Origin: Petunia secreta
Taxonomy: Eukaryota > Streptophyta > Magnoliopsida > Solanales > Solanaceae
NCBI GenBank assembly: GCA_029990175.1
Contig: JARKIP010000005.1
Span: 28,715,501 to 28,779,500, forward strand
Direction: 5' to 3'
DNA: 64,000 bases
Shown here one piece after another: positions 1 to 12,663 of the stretch (the first letter of the stretch is position 1; every line of letters starts with the position of its first letter). The notes under the pieces are model-generated. The model saw only the letters and a program-made list of their open reading frames with translations. It was not told where the DNA came from and did no database searches. A program made the translations under genes and the position numbers.

Positions 1-608
1 TTTGTCCCATCATCATTGGCTACCCTTCTTTCATCCTCCGCCCATTCATAATTTCCATGGTCTTTGACTGGCAAAGTGAGTTGTTTGGTTTCAGCAGTGA
101 ACATGGGATTGTAAGGCTGTAGATATGTGGTGTGGGTGCGGGATAAGTTTGTGTTTAGGTAAGTAGGATGTACAAGAGGCAATGCTTGATAAGTAGTTAG
201 TGGTTCTTGATAGGGAGGCGGTGCTTGGTGTGTTGCAGTTGGTGCGATTTGGTAACCAGCGGATGGTGCTGTTTGGTAAGTGGCAGGTGGTATTGTTTGA
301 TAAGTAGCAGGTGGTTCTGTTTGGTATGTGGCAGGTGGTGCTGTTTGGTAAATAACAGGTGGATCTGATGGGTGTATAAGGTCCTTTCCATTAGGGCGGG
401 CTGACCCACTTGGATCGATTGGTTCTCCTGAATAGGCGGAGTTAATAACGGGTAAACTGGCTATTGTCAGTTTCTCTTTAAGTTCTCTAATTCTTTGCTC
501 ATAGGTAGCAACATGTTCATCATACCCAACCAGGGCAAGTTTGCGGGGTGTCCCATTATTCCCAATGTTATCGTCACTAAGAGTAGCATTATTCAACTCA
601 AACATCAT
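1..608 (-). CDS. gag: N-terminal part of a retrotransposon gag polyprotein, open to the window edge
   Basis: The frame opens with two consecutive ATGs (608-606 and 605-603) and stays open for about 200 codons to position 1, so the protein is cut by the window and not visibly broken. The start reads MMFELNNATLSDD; a short charged stretch (EQRIRELKEKL) that could form a coil follows. Residues of roughly 80-130 are a run of near-repeats of PPATYQT, rich in Pro, Tyr, Gln and Thr. The segment before the window edge, KQLTLPVKDHGNYEWAEDE, is ordinary hydrophilic gag sequence. No capsid core or zinc knuckle falls inside the window. Position just after an LTR, primer site and leader is what makes this gag; the sequence alone would be hard to assign. 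The two-Met start has no competing upstream in-frame ATG that I can see. Confidence 0.65.
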   Translation of the reverse strand, partial: MMFELNNATLSDDNIGNNGTPRKLALVGYDEHVATYEQRIRELKEKLTIASLPVINSAYSGEPIDPSGSARPNGKDLIHPSDPPVIYQTAPPATYQTEPPATYQTIPPATYQTAPSAGYQIAPTATHQAPPPYQEPLTTYQALPLVHPTYLNTNLSRTHTTYLQPYNPMFTAETKQLTLPVKDHGNYEWAEDERRVANDDGT

Positions 609-1826
609 GTTTCGCTTTCCTCTTCTTCTAGTTTGTGAGGGGGGGAGGAGTTGTAACTTGTCCTTTGACTCTTGTCTGGTATTGATGATTGGCCAGAATG
701 CACAAGTTAACCTCGGGAGTGGGAGTAAAACTTACACATGAAACAACAAGTCAGTGTTGAGATAATAATTTTTATATGCAAAGTATATCATGTTTTATAA
801 TGCAAGAAACCTCTTTTGTGTAGAGGTAGACCTAACAAGATCAACACACATAATATGCATGATAGGCGTTATATGAAGACGCTATTGGACGAAGTTGGCT
901 AATGGACTTTAACATGCCAAGGATGTTAAGCCTTCTTAATTTTAATCATGGTATTTAAAATTGAACGAGTATTTTGCGTTATCCCATTTGTTCTCATAAC
1001 CCAAAAAATGAATAAAATAATTTTATTAAGTAAATATAGAAATAATACATTTTCTATTTTTTAGGTAAATAGGAATAAATAAGTGATCTTGTTACATTAA
1101 AAGTAAAAGAAATTAATTTAAAGTCTATGATTTTATTTTCATAAAAGTAGAAAAATTAATTTTGTTCATAACCCAAAAATAATTTTATAAAATTAGTTGG
1201 TTTTGTTGTATAAATGTAGAAATAACAATTTTAGGCAAATAAAAATAAATAATCGAACCCACTGTTATATGAACAAATGGTCTACATTAGACACGTTCAA
1301 CTTTAAATAAATACACACATAACATATTAAACGTCCCGTAGGGTTGAAACCCCGTCGGTTTGTTCAAATGGGTGAACTAATAGACTTAAACACGAGCCGA
1401 AGTCGAAATTTTCCTAAATATGGCATCATGCATGATTTCTAAACAGAGTGTAACTAAGAGTTGAGTAATCTAGACAAGGACATGGTCTCCCAGGCGGACA
1501 ACCATGGGGTGAGAATGTTTAGAATTTCTGGCTGTACCATGGCTCAACTAGACTCTAACCATTCCTCCTAAAGGGTCTTTTGAGAGTGAAACGACCGTGA
1601 GATCTACGTAATCGTTTGTGTGTGTGCAAGTGTCAATTTTTCAGGAGTGAAGGAGTATGAACGGAATGCAACAAATAATTCAATGATAAACTAAATATCA
1701 TGTAATTAAAAAATTACAGAACATAAAAGATTACAAACCTGCAAATAAAAAAAGTTAGTATTGCATACAAAATAATCAAAGCAAGAATAAACCCAATATA
1801 AAAACTGTGATGGTTAGAACATTTAT
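609..1826 (-). other. Retroelement leader between primer site and gag
   Basis: About 1.2 kb of AT-rich, ORF-free DNA between the primer site and the gag start. Long leaders are usual in Tat/Ogre elements. Packaging and dimerisation signals would be expected here; I cannot identify them by eye. Confidence 0.5.
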
Positions 1827-1844
1827 TCCCCAGCGGAGTCGCCA
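1827..1844 (-). other. Primer binding site, tRNA-Arg type
   Basis: The minus strand reads TGGCGACTCCGCTGGGGA, three bases after the LTR end. It is the tRNA 3'-end complement used to prime minus-strand DNA synthesis; the Arg assignment is from memory of Ogre elements. Confidence 0.7.
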
Positions 1845-1847
1845 TTC

Positions 1848-3326
1848 TGTCGCACCCCACTTAAAGTGGTTTTCGACTTGGGGTAATTCATTTGGAGTTA
1901 GAGTTTTGGAGTCGCCACATAATAAATTTCCTACGCGTATTAGGTCACCTATTAATTTCTAATTCAATTTAAATAATAAACTCCGGATTATTCTACTAGT
2001 CAGAGATTCGGGTAAGTGTTCGAAATAACCTAGAAGGGGTTAGGAACCTCCTAAGTTCCACTAAACGTGGTTCCCGGCCGATTTCTATATTAGGTTTAAC
2101 ATGTTGCCTATAAGAGGATAAAAACTAAATAAATTAAATAAAAAGGATATGTAATGCAATATAAATAAATAAGCAGTTTCATGTATTTGCATAAACAATC
2201 TGAAGTAATAATTATATTGCACAAATAACCACAAATTAAACAATAACTAATTACCCATTTACATAAATAACCCTAGGTTTGTTTAGCCTATTCGGATCAG
2301 AACCCGGCTTTTATCGGTAAAGGATAGTTTTAGAATCCACTATCATATATGTAGCTCGGGTAATTTCCATCATCCCCGAGCGGCTTAATTTACCCTTAAC
2401 CCACATACCCTCTTTAAGTATGTAGCTAGAGTGAATTTTTAATATTTTAAATGTCCTAAAGATTTTACTAACGTCCCAACTTGAAGTCCCAGAGGCCATT
2501 GGGAAAACTAATTTTAAAATAAAATCAACTAGACCCATACATTTGATTTAATGCCCCAATCTAGACTCGAACTAGACATCAAGTAAAAATACGGTCATGC
2601 TTTGCAAATAAAAGAAAATTATATCAAGTAAAATAATTTCAAAAAAGATTTAAAAATAATAAGCCTCCAAATTAAAATAATAGGCTAGTCACAAAATAAT
2701 AAAAAATAACTTTTAATTTTAAAGACCCCACGCCATTCCTAAAGAATGAAAAGATATTTACTTAACTACTGCGAAGAATGACTTTAAAATGAATTCTCAT
2801 TTCGTTATCTAAAAATTGCATACCACAAAAGGATTAATTAAGTATTCTAGTTGTGATCAAATATAAGAACAAATTATATTCAAGGAATATTCAAATATTA
2901 GGCCGACTGTCAAATAAAATTAAAAATACTACAATAAAATTGAGTCATAATTCAAGAATAGATGAGAAACATACCTTTCAAGATTCAAAGAAAAGCAATG
3001 ATACTTTCTCACTTACCAATCGCAAAGTCCGGTTTTATGTTACAATAATTTTCGAAATTTGCAGAGTTGTCTTGGAACAAATTTAAATTATACAAAAAGC
3101 TGTATAGAGAAGGAATATAGATGTGTTTTGATAAGGGAGAAGTAGAGAGAAATTGTGTCTTCCATGGTGACAATTGAGTTGAATTTATAGTAGAGGAATA
3201 TGGTAATAAGAATGGTAGGAAATTATTGAATGCATGATTTGCGGGATCTTTGATTTTGAGTGATTTTGCGGAAAAAGATTGGGCGAGGTTTGGAGCTTAA
3301 TTGAAGGGATTTTGAATGAGAGTGAA
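1848..3326 (-). repeat. 5' LTR of the Tat/Ogre-like element, R/U5 side
   Basis: Promoter-proximal to 3' part of the LTR, from the primer-site boundary to the nested insertion. It contains GGAGTCGCCAC near its end, shared with the related LTR that begins near 41960. The last five bases, GTGAA (3322-3326), are one copy of the target duplication of the nested element. Confidence 0.7.
3182..3189 (-). promoter_or_regulatory. Candidate TATA box of the interrupted LTR
   Basis: TATAAATT on the minus strand, 137 bp downstream of the nested insertion and followed by transcript-like leader sequence. The insertion therefore separates this core promoter from most of its U3. Confidence 0.4.
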
Positions 3327-6300
3327 TGACACGACCCAAAATCTTGTTAGGCCGTGCGGGCACCCGACATCCTCCCCTAGACCCGTCGGGCGAACCCTTA
3401 CCAATTAAATTTGGAAAATAAATATAATTCAACTCATAAATAAGAACAAGACTTAAAAAAAACACAGACATACTGATAGCTCTAAGCTATACAAAAGAAA
3501 CTACAGCTGACTACCCAACATACTCGGTTTAGGGCTATCCAGACTAGACATCTAAGAGTAGGAAAGAAGACAGATACCTCCTGAAGGGAGCAAAATACAG
3601 CTGAAATAATAGACAATAAACTGGTGGCCATCCGGAATAAAAGCTGGCTCATCCTGACAGCTAAAGTCGTCTTCGTTCCTTCACAACGTGCTGAACAAAA
3701 TCCTGCGGCGAACCTGCCTAAACGAAATAGAAAGACAAAAATAAACAACAAACAAGGGTGAGTCAAAAGGACTCAATAAGTGGGGCAGACTAGCCGCCTC
3801 AAAGAATAGGATAGCTAGCTAGGGAGAAAAGAAACAGATAAACCAAATTCCTCTTATTTGAATTATGAAAAGGCAGATCCAGATAATAACTAGAAACACG
3901 TATGGAATCACAAACTCATTAACAACCAGGAACGTGAGATAACAAGAACATATAGGTATCCCGAACATATCAACAATCAGCGATACATCCTATTTCGGCG
4001 TGCAACCCGATCCATATACTCATCCTGTTGCGGCGTGCAACCCGATCCATATTTATACTGTTGCGGCGTGCAACCCGATCCATATATTTATGCCGTTGCG
4101 GCGTGCAACCCGATCCCCGCAACCCAGAATACGAGCCAGAAATATATAGGCAAACTGAGATATGTCCACGACAAAGTATACATACCGCTTACATAAAACA
4201 TAACACAATACACACAATAGTCAGTATGCGGTGCAATGAGATGGGATGAATGCGGTACGATGCAATGCAGTCGCATATTCCTGATACCTTTCTCCGGCGT
4301 GGGACTCTCATCGTCTACCAGAAGATATATGCAATAATGATCCTTCGCCGGCTCGGGACTCTCATCGATTACCGGGAAGTATATGCAATGATGACCCTTC
4401 ACCGGCTCGGGACTCTCATCGATTACCGGGAAGTATATACAATGATGACCCTTCACCGGCTCGGGGCTCTCATCAATTACCGGGAAGCATATGCAATAAT
4501 GATCCTTCACTGTCGCGGCGTGCAACCTTATCCATATATTATACCGTTGCGACGTGTAACCCGATCCATATATTTATAACGTTGCAGCGTGCAACCCGAT
4601 CTATATATTTAAACCGTTGCGGCATGCAACCCAATCCCCGCAGCCAAGAATACGAGCCAGAAATATGTAGGCAACTGAGATATGTCCACTACATAGTGAA
4701 CATACCGCATACATAAAACACAACACAGTACACACAATAGTCAGTATGCGGTGCAATGAGATGGGATGAATGCAGTACAGTGCAATGCAGTCACATATGC
4801 CTGATACCTATCTCCGGCGCGGGACTCTCATCGTCTACCAGGAGATATATGCAAATGACCCTTCACCGGCTCGGGACTCTCATCGATTATCGGGAAGAAT
4901 ATGCAATGATGACAATTCACCGGTGTGGGACTCTCATCACCAACCGGGAAGTATATGCAATAATGACCCTTCACCGGTGCGGACTCTCATCGCCAACCGG
5001 GAAGTATATTCAATAATGACCCTTCACCGGCTTGGGAGTTTCATCGATTACTGGGAAGTATATGCAATGGTGATCCTTCACCGGTGCGGGACTCTCATCG
5101 CCAACCAGGAAGTATATACAATGCTCAAAACTGGAGTGCAATGCTCATATGCTTAGTTCAATACCAACAACAGGGCATAACATATAATATACAATGTAAA
5201 TTCAAAGTTAAGGCGTAATGAGTACGCCTATCGGCAGCTACACACGTAAGGAACACGTGGTAGAATATCCACAAGGCCAAGGGCCTCCAAAGAAATGGAT
5301 ACAAACACTTACCTCTCCCAAAAAGTTGGTATTGCTAATCAACAACTGCTTTATCCTTTGGTTTCATTACCAAACGATCCCACACTATTCAATAAGCAGA
5401 AAAATATATCAAATTAGGCTAAAGGCTTCATTCCTCACATCTTAGGGCAATCTAGGTAGGAACCTGATACCCTATTCGCATACGCAATACGCAGGCCAGG
5501 CCTATGTACAGGGTTCAAAGCCATATAACCAAACTCCAAATAAATTATATTTATATGTTGCCCATAACTCACTGAGTACGAATATATAATCAATTTCATT
5601 ATCGGGGTCCATTTGACCCTTTAAACTATTAATTGAACTTATTAAAACGATGGCTAATATCCCAATTTTTACCGTAAAAATATATTCAAACACACGTAAT
5701 AAACTCAAATAATATATTAGGATCATTACCTGAATGTTTCAGGGTAAAAATCCTACTTTTCTCCGGCCCCTTTTCTCATTTTCTGGCATTTTTTTCTTGG
5801 TCCCCGAGTTCTCCTTCATTTTTCTCTGTTTCCGTACGTATGTTTACATTCTGTTCGTCCTTGGACCCCCCTCCCACCGTCTTTACTTATTTCTTTTCCT
5901 TTTCCTTTTTTTTTTCATGACAAAAATTAAAACGGTACCCTACGATATTTGAAATAATTCCAACTTTTGCATACAAGTTATACAAAATATATGTAATATA
6001 CTCGCGAAGGCGAATCTCAAATCGGACTCACGAAACTCAATATGCAATTTAAATGGAAAAAGATCAAATTATTTAACTTTCGGTATTTTAGCGGAAACTA
6101 ACCGAACAACATCGAAATTCACTTTCGAAAGTTCACAAAAGTCAAAATAATCATACGAACCTAACGGCGCTTTCGGATTTCGAATCGGAGCTCATTCGCC
6201 AAAATCGAGCTCGAAAATCTCTTTTTAATATTTGTCGATAATAAGATTGAAACCTTCTTCCGATGCCTACCAAACGAGGTCTGATTTAGCTCAAATTTTA

Positions 6301-6394
6301 CAGACAGGTCCTAATGGACATTACGAATATTTTAAAATTATCGGCACGTCAATTGTTGTCTTAACTTCCGAAACGACTAACCGAGGTCGTTTCA
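3327..6394 (-). repeat. 3' LTR of the nested Tekay/Del element
   Basis: 3068 bp, TG..CA bounded, near-identical by eye to 9467-12658 apart from array copy number. Small ORFs inside it occur in both copies and are not genes. A minus-strand TATAAATA lies at 5548-5555. Confidence 0.85.
3994..5125. repeat. Two-family minisatellite inside the 3' LTR
   Basis: Two tandem blocks, each with four ~36-bp units (core GCGTGCAACCCGATCC) followed by a unique spacer and then ~53-bp units (core GGGACTCTCATCG). The ~53-bp counts are 4 in the first block (4290-4505) and 6 in the second (4810-5125). The whole ~520-bp block is itself duplicated. Confidence 0.85.
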
Positions 6395-6407
6395 TTCTCC
6401 TCCACTT
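6395..6407 (-). other. Polypurine tract
   Basis: Minus strand AAGTGGAGGAGAA-type purine run immediately upstream of the 3' LTR. The same tract, slightly changed, sits at 35155-35167 in the related element. Confidence 0.6.
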
Positions 6408-9400
6408 ATACTCTCATTCGTCCCCGAACGAGCCTAAGTCAAAAGAAAAATTCACAGAGATAACAAAAAAACTTGCACGACCTTCATAAGCTACTCCACG
6501 AACATTATCTCATGATTGCAGAATCAGAATTATAACACGAACACCGAACTCTTGGAATAAAATATATCTGAATAATATGATAACATCATTGCCCAACTTA
6601 TTCGGACTAAGCTGACCCTTTCTCGATCATGAGAGAAGAGTTCTATATTTTCGAAATGAAGGGACACGCAACTCTTGATGGGCTAACATGATTCCACCAA
6701 CGAATCACCTTGTCGATATACTTTCGATATAGAACAGGTCGATGAAACAAAGAATTAGCTTACGCTTCAGCAACGCCTTAGAGATTTAATATTGTGATTC
6801 AGCATCAATTGGAAGAAGACTCCTCCACTTAGAGCATAAACTCATACAAATAATTCGAATAGAAATAGTCATCCTCGCACAACCTGCTGGATTAAGGAAG
6901 ACTTAGCTGAGTAGAGAACGCGGCTCAGACCTGAGCTACCAAATTACTCTCTCGAGTTGCCAAACAGCTGCAACTCTCGAGTTCACAACTCCATACATTT
7001 TCTATAAGCACCACCACTTGATGGATCAAATCAAAGATCAAATGACGCCTCTCATTACCCTTAGTAGCCTTGAAAAACAACCATATGCTTACCCTGCTAC
7101 CTTGACACGCACTATGGTTCAACACAGGGAACATCAAAAGACTACTGACCACCTGAAGCTTACTAGTGCCGAACAAAGAAGAGATGGAAACAGACTGAGA
7201 ATAGAAATAATTAGAGCTATAGGAAGCTCTTCTTCTTATTTATTTGGCTACCAGAGCTAGACTATTTATGAGTCAGGCTAGCCGAAGAATCGCAATTGAA
7301 GAAATAGACATTGAATGAGCTTTATGGAACAAAATCTATGTCAATTTAACCTTCCTATAAAAAGGAAACTCCGACAATTTACCAGAAAACCCTTTTATAC
7401 CGACACAAACTTGTAGAATAACATGACTCTACTAGCGTCTCGAACCAAGAGGAGACACATAGATCAAGTATTACTTACTAACCACTTTATACCGGAAGAA
7501 ACAATGACACTTTCTGATGGTGACAAATAAGAATCCCATCATCCTATCGACACTGAGTTCTAAAGAGAGGTAGACTGATTTGACATTATAACAGAATGAG
7601 GCATAACAAAATGCCAAGCAAACAATACCGATACTCACTCACAGATCTCTCGCATTTAAACCAAATAAACTAGTAGGGTCATTATAAATGCCAGGAATAA
7701 ATCATACAAGAAGCTCACCCCTCTACCGCAACAGATTCTTAATAGAAACGCCATCCCAGGAAACTGGAAATATGATAAGACAATCATTTCCAAATCGATC
7801 GGAAAAATCAAAGCTTACACACATATAATTGAGCTAGAAATAGTTGGGTGTACTACATCGGATACCTCAGCATCCTGCCAGACTGGCAGTTCATTGAACT
7901 GCCCCTGCAGCTGAGTTGAGCCACTACCCTGACAATCACTTTCTGAAGAACCACTGCCACCACACTCTCAACCTCTACTGGATGGTGGAATTTCTTTTGC
8001 TGATTGAGATCTAAATAAAATTCCCTGCGACGGTGCAGGTGCCTGATGACAAGAGAAAGGACGACTGCCTACTTGCCGGACTAAGGAAGAACTCCACTAT
8101 AAAATGACAGGCTCACGACAATGATAACACCTTTTTAGTGAAAATGGAAGTTGGACAGGTTGTTGATAGCTATAAAGAGAAAAACTAGGTCTGATCTTGA
8201 CGAACTACTGGCGCACTTTAAGAATCACGTGACACAAGCTGAGATAACCCGGAAGGTGACCTCCCAAAATAATTAGAACTCTTACCTCCAAATGAGGTAC
8301 CATGGTTGCCCACCAGGGCCACGGGATCTCTTGCTCTCCCGCTCTAACTTATGGTATGCCTAATACCTCTGAGCAATATCAATAACAACATCAAATGAAG
8401 TCCCAACCTCGATTTCTCGAGCCCTTTGGGATCTCAAGGAAGGAGAAATGTCACCAATAAATATTTTAATCTCTCGAAAGGCTCATGGACTAGTTCTAGC
8501 GCATATTCAGCCATTCTATAGAATTCAATCTCATATTCTGAAGCACCAACAGGCTAACCGACAGGCTACCCTGTCCAATCCACTCAAACTAGCAACACTT
8601 TATATCTCGCTCGCTACTCGAAAGGAACTTTTCCCCGAATCTAGAAGAAAGATCGAACCAAGTTAGCTAATAAGAGAGCAGTCCACTAATTCAAGGCTAG
8701 ACCCTTGAAACTAAAAAGAAGAATAATCAACACCATACCGCTCGATATAATCAAAAGCCTGAAAGATACGCTGGCATCATTTTATTTTTAAAAAAAATCA
8801 TGAGGTTTATCCGATGCATTGCTTAAGAATATCGGAAGGTTCAACCAGATAAAATAATACAGCATCTTCAGACACTCGGACCGAGCTATTACTTGGGCTA
8901 GCTAACCAACCAGAATAATTAGTGCAACACATGCTGCCTCTGGAACATAATTTACTGGGGCAACATCAGGAACTGGAACAAGAGCCCTCTGAGTCCGAAC
9001 ATCTGCATCTGCGGTAACCTGATAAGTTGCCTAGCGAATAATAGGTTATTGTGGTATCTGCGTTGCTAAGATTCTCATAAAAGCATCGTAGAGAGCCAAG
9101 GGAACCACAAGGCTCTGCTCCCTTGCCCATCGTGAGCTCGTACAGCGGGACCTCCGTAACTAGATCGTCAGCACGATCAAAACTCTCGGGGCTTCGTCAG
9201 TGCTAACCCCAGGCCAGACTGTTTCGTCTTGAACTCATACCATTTGCTTATTTGTCGCACGAAGGTTTCACAATTACCACGAAGGAATTAACGAAAATAC
9301 TTTTACATCCTAGACCGACGCAAGATCAGAAAAGAAGGAAGTGAAACTTCCTAAATGCCATCATAGCCACTCGTAGATAAGTACGGACGTCTACGTACCC

Positions 9401-9450
9401 ATCAACAAGACTCTACTAGACACTGTCTTAGTCTGGATAGACTCTAAACC
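6408..9450 (-). pseudogene. Degenerate gag-pol remnant of the nested element
   Basis: No long frame survives. By eye, 8281-8800 matches the gag region at about 39061-39650 of the second Tekay/Del element (shared blocks around CACGGGATCTCTT and AACTTATGGTAT). 7870-8150 matches its protease and zinc-knuckle region at 38690-38950. 6830-7000 matches 36640-36810, which lies between RNase H and integrase. The RT-coding part expected between them is missing or unrecognisable. Small ORFs of 60-83 codons here (for example 7018-7260 and 8448-8666) are antisense or chance frames. Confidence 0.6.
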
Positions 9451-9465
9451 GGGCTATTATACCAA
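9451..9465 (-). other. Decayed primer binding site, initiator-Met type
   Basis: Minus strand TTGGTATAATAGCCC, one base after the LTR end; compare the usual TTGGTATCAGAGC. The mismatches indicate an old or defective copy. Confidence 0.55.
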
Positions 9466-9466
9466 C

Positions 9467-12400
9467 TGACACGACCCAAAATCCTGTTAGGCCGTGCGGG
9501 CAACCGACATCCTCCCCTAGACCCGTCGGGCGAACCCTTACCAATTAAATTAGGAAAATAAATATAATTCAACTCATAAATAAGAACAAGACTTAAAAAA
9601 ATACAGACATACTGATACCTCTAAGCTGTACAAAAGAAACTACAGCTGACTACCCAACACACTCGGTTTAGGGCTATCCAGACTAGACATCTAAGAGTAG
9701 GAAAGAAGACACATACCTCCTGAAGGGAGCAAAATGCAGCTGAAATAATAGACAATAAACTGGTGGCCATCCAGAATAAAAGCTGGCTCACCCTGACAGC
9801 TAAAGTAGTCTTCGTTCCTTCACAACGTGGTGAAGTCAATCCTGGGGCGAACCTGTCGAAACGAAATAGATAGACAAAAACAAACAACAAACAAGGGTGA
9901 GTCAAAAGGACTCAATAAGTGGGGGCAGACTAGCCACCTCAAAGAATAGGATAGCTAGCCAGGGAGAAAAGAAACAGATAAACCAAATTCCTCTTATTTG
10001 AATTATGAAAAGGCAGATTCAGATAATAACTAGAAACATGTATGAAATCACAAACTCATTAACAACCAGGAACGTGAGATAGCCTGAACATATAGGTATC
10101 CCGAACATATCAACAATCAGCAATACATCCTATTGCGGCGTGCAACCCGATCTATATACTCATCCTGTTGCGGCGTGCAACCCGATCCATATATTTATAC
10201 CATTGCGGCGTGCAACCCGATCCATATATTTATGCCGTTGCGGCGTGCAACCCGATCCCCGCAACCCAGAATACGAGCCAGAAATATATAGGCAAACTGA
10301 GATATGTCCACGACATATTATACATACCGCATACATAAAACACAACACAAAACATACAATAGTCAGTATGCGGTGCAGTAAAATGGGATGAATGCGGTAC
10401 GATGCAATGCAGTCGCATATGCCTGATACCTATCTCCGGCGCGGGACTCTCATCGTTTACCAGGAGATGTATGCAATAATGGTCCTTCACCAGCTCAGGA
10501 CTCTTATCGATTACCGGGAAGTATATACAATGATGACCCTTCACCGGCTCGGGACTCTCATCGATTACCGGGAAGTATATACAATGATGACCCTTCACCG
10601 GCTTGGGACTCTCATCGATTACCAGGAAGCATATGCAATAATGATCCTTCACTGTCGCGGCGTGCAACCTTATCCATATATTTATACTGTTGCGACGTGC
10701 AACCCGATCCATATATTTATAACGATACAGCGTGCAACCCGATCCATATATTTAAACCATTGCGGCATGCAACCCGATCCCCGCAACCCAGAATACGAGC
10801 CAGAAATGTATAGGCAAACTGAGATATGTCCACGACATAGTGAACATACCGCGTACATAAAACATAACACAATAGACACAATAGTCAGTATGCAGTGCAA
10901 TGAGATGGGATGAATGCGGTACAGTGCAATGCAGTCACATATGCCTGATACCTATCTCCGGCGCGGGACTCTCATCGTCTACTAGGAGATATATTCAAAG
11001 ATGACCCTTCTCCAGCTCGGGACTCTCATCGATTATCGGGAAGTATATGCAATGATAACACTTCACCGGTGCGGGACTCTCATCACCAACCGGGAAGTAT
11101 ATGCAACAATGACCCTTCACCGGCTCGGGACTCTCATCGATTACCGGGAACTATATGCAATAATTACCCTTCACCGGTGCGGGACTCTCATCGCCAACCG
11201 GGAAGTATATGCAATAATGACCTTTCACCGGCTCGGGACTCTCATCGATTACTGGGAAGTATATGCAATGGTGACCCTTCACCGGCTCGGGACTCTCATC
11301 GATTACCGGGAAGTATATGCAATAATGACTCTTCACTGGTGCGGGACTCTCATCGCCAACCGGGAAGTATATACAATGCTCAAAACTAGAGTGCAATGCT
11401 CATATGCTCAATGCAATACCAACAACAGGGCATAACATATAATATACAGTGTAAACTCAAAGCTAAGGCGTAACGAGTACGCCTATCGGCAGCTACACAA
11501 GTAAGGAACACGTGGTAGAATATCCACAAGGCCAAGGGCCTCCAAAGAAATGGATACAAATACTTACCTCTCCCAAAAAGTTGCCACTGCTAATCAACAA
11601 CCGCTTTATCCTTCGGTTTCATTACCAAACGATCCCACTCTATTCAATAAGCAGAAAAATATATCAAATTAGGCTAAAGGCTTCAATCCTCACATCTTAG
11701 GGCAATCCAGGTAGGAACCTGATACCCTATTGGCATACGCAATACGCAGGCCAGACCTATGTACAGGGTTCAAAGCCATATAACCGAACCCCAAATAAAT
11801 TATATTTATATGTTGCCCATAACTCACTGAGTACGATTATATAATCAATTTCATTATCGGGGTCCATTTGACCATTTAAACTATTAATTAAACTTATTAA
11901 AATGATGGCTAATATCCCAATTTTTACTGTAAAAATATATTCAAACACACGTAATAAACTTAAATAATATATTAGGATCATTACCTGAATGTTTCAGGGT
12001 GAAAATCCTACTTTTCTCCGGTCCCTTTTCTCATTTTCTGGCATTTTTCTCATGGTCCCCAAGTTCTCCTTCATTTTTCTCTATTTCTGTACGTATGTTT
12101 ACATTCTGTTCGTCCTTAGTTGCTAAGGACCCCCCTCCCACCGCCTTTACTTATTTCTTTTCCTTTTCCTTTTTCTTTTCGTGACAAAAATTAAAATGGT
12201 ACCCTACGATATTCAAAATAATTTCAAATTTTGCATACGAGTTATAAAAAATATATGTAACATACTCGCGAAGGTGAATCTCAAATCGGACTCTCCAGAC
12301 TCAATATGCAATTTAAATGGAAAAAGATCAACTTATTTAACTTTCGGCATTTTAGCGGAAACTAGCCGAACAATATCGAAATTCACTTTCAAAAGTTCAC

Positions 12401-12658
12401 AAAAGTCAAAATAATCATACAAATCTAATGGCGCTTTGAAATTTCGAATTGGAGCTCATTCACCAAAATTGAGTTCAAAAATCTCTTTTTAATATTTATC
12501 GATAATAAAATTGAAACCTTCTTCCGATGCCTACCAAACGAGGTCTAATTTAGCTCAATTTTTACAGACAGGTCCTAATGAACATTACAAATATTTTAAA
12601 ATTATCAGCACGTCAATCGGAGTCTTAACTTCCGAAACGACTAACCGAGGTCTTTTCA
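9467..12658 (-). repeat. 5' LTR of the nested Tekay/Del element
   Basis: 3192 bp, TG..CA bounded. It is 124 bp longer than its partner, mostly because its second ~53-bp array has eight units and the partner has six. Confidence 0.85.
10133..11376. repeat. Two-family minisatellite inside the 5' LTR
   Basis: Same organisation as 3994-5125: 4 + 4 of the ~36-bp units, and 4 then 8 of the ~53-bp units. ORFs such as 10392-10913 and 11001-11435 are open only because the arrays contain few stops in some frames. Confidence 0.85.
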
Positions 12659-12663
12659 GTGAA

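Larger units (their letters stand above)
3327..12658 (-). mobile_element. Complete but internally deleted Tekay/Del-type Ty3 element nested in the Ogre-like LTR
   Basis: Two direct LTRs (3327-6394 and 9467-12658) flank a 3.07-kb interior. The 5-bp target duplication GTGAA is present at 3322-3326 and 12659-12663. On the minus strand the right LTR is 5': it is followed by a decayed initiator-Met primer site at 9465-9451, and the polypurine tract lies at 6407-6395 before the left LTR. The interior retains recognisable but broken gag/protease and RNase H/integrase-adjacent sequence when compared with the related element at 33180-39780. The RT region appears to be deleted, so the element could move only with help from another copy. 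Confidence 0.85.

Noticed and set aside
3482..3766. 94-codon minus-strand ORF with a similar copy at 9621-9905
   Set aside because: The pair is explained by the two LTRs; the amino-acid pattern is low complexity and starts at different codon contexts.
4028..5156. Several overlapping ORFs of 73-145 codons on both strands
   Set aside because: They are translations of the LTR minisatellite arrays, open in several frames at once, and recur in the partner LTR with different repeat numbers.
10140..11435. ORFs up to 173 codons on both strands
   Set aside because: Same array explanation as for the left LTR; no start context or conserved protein.
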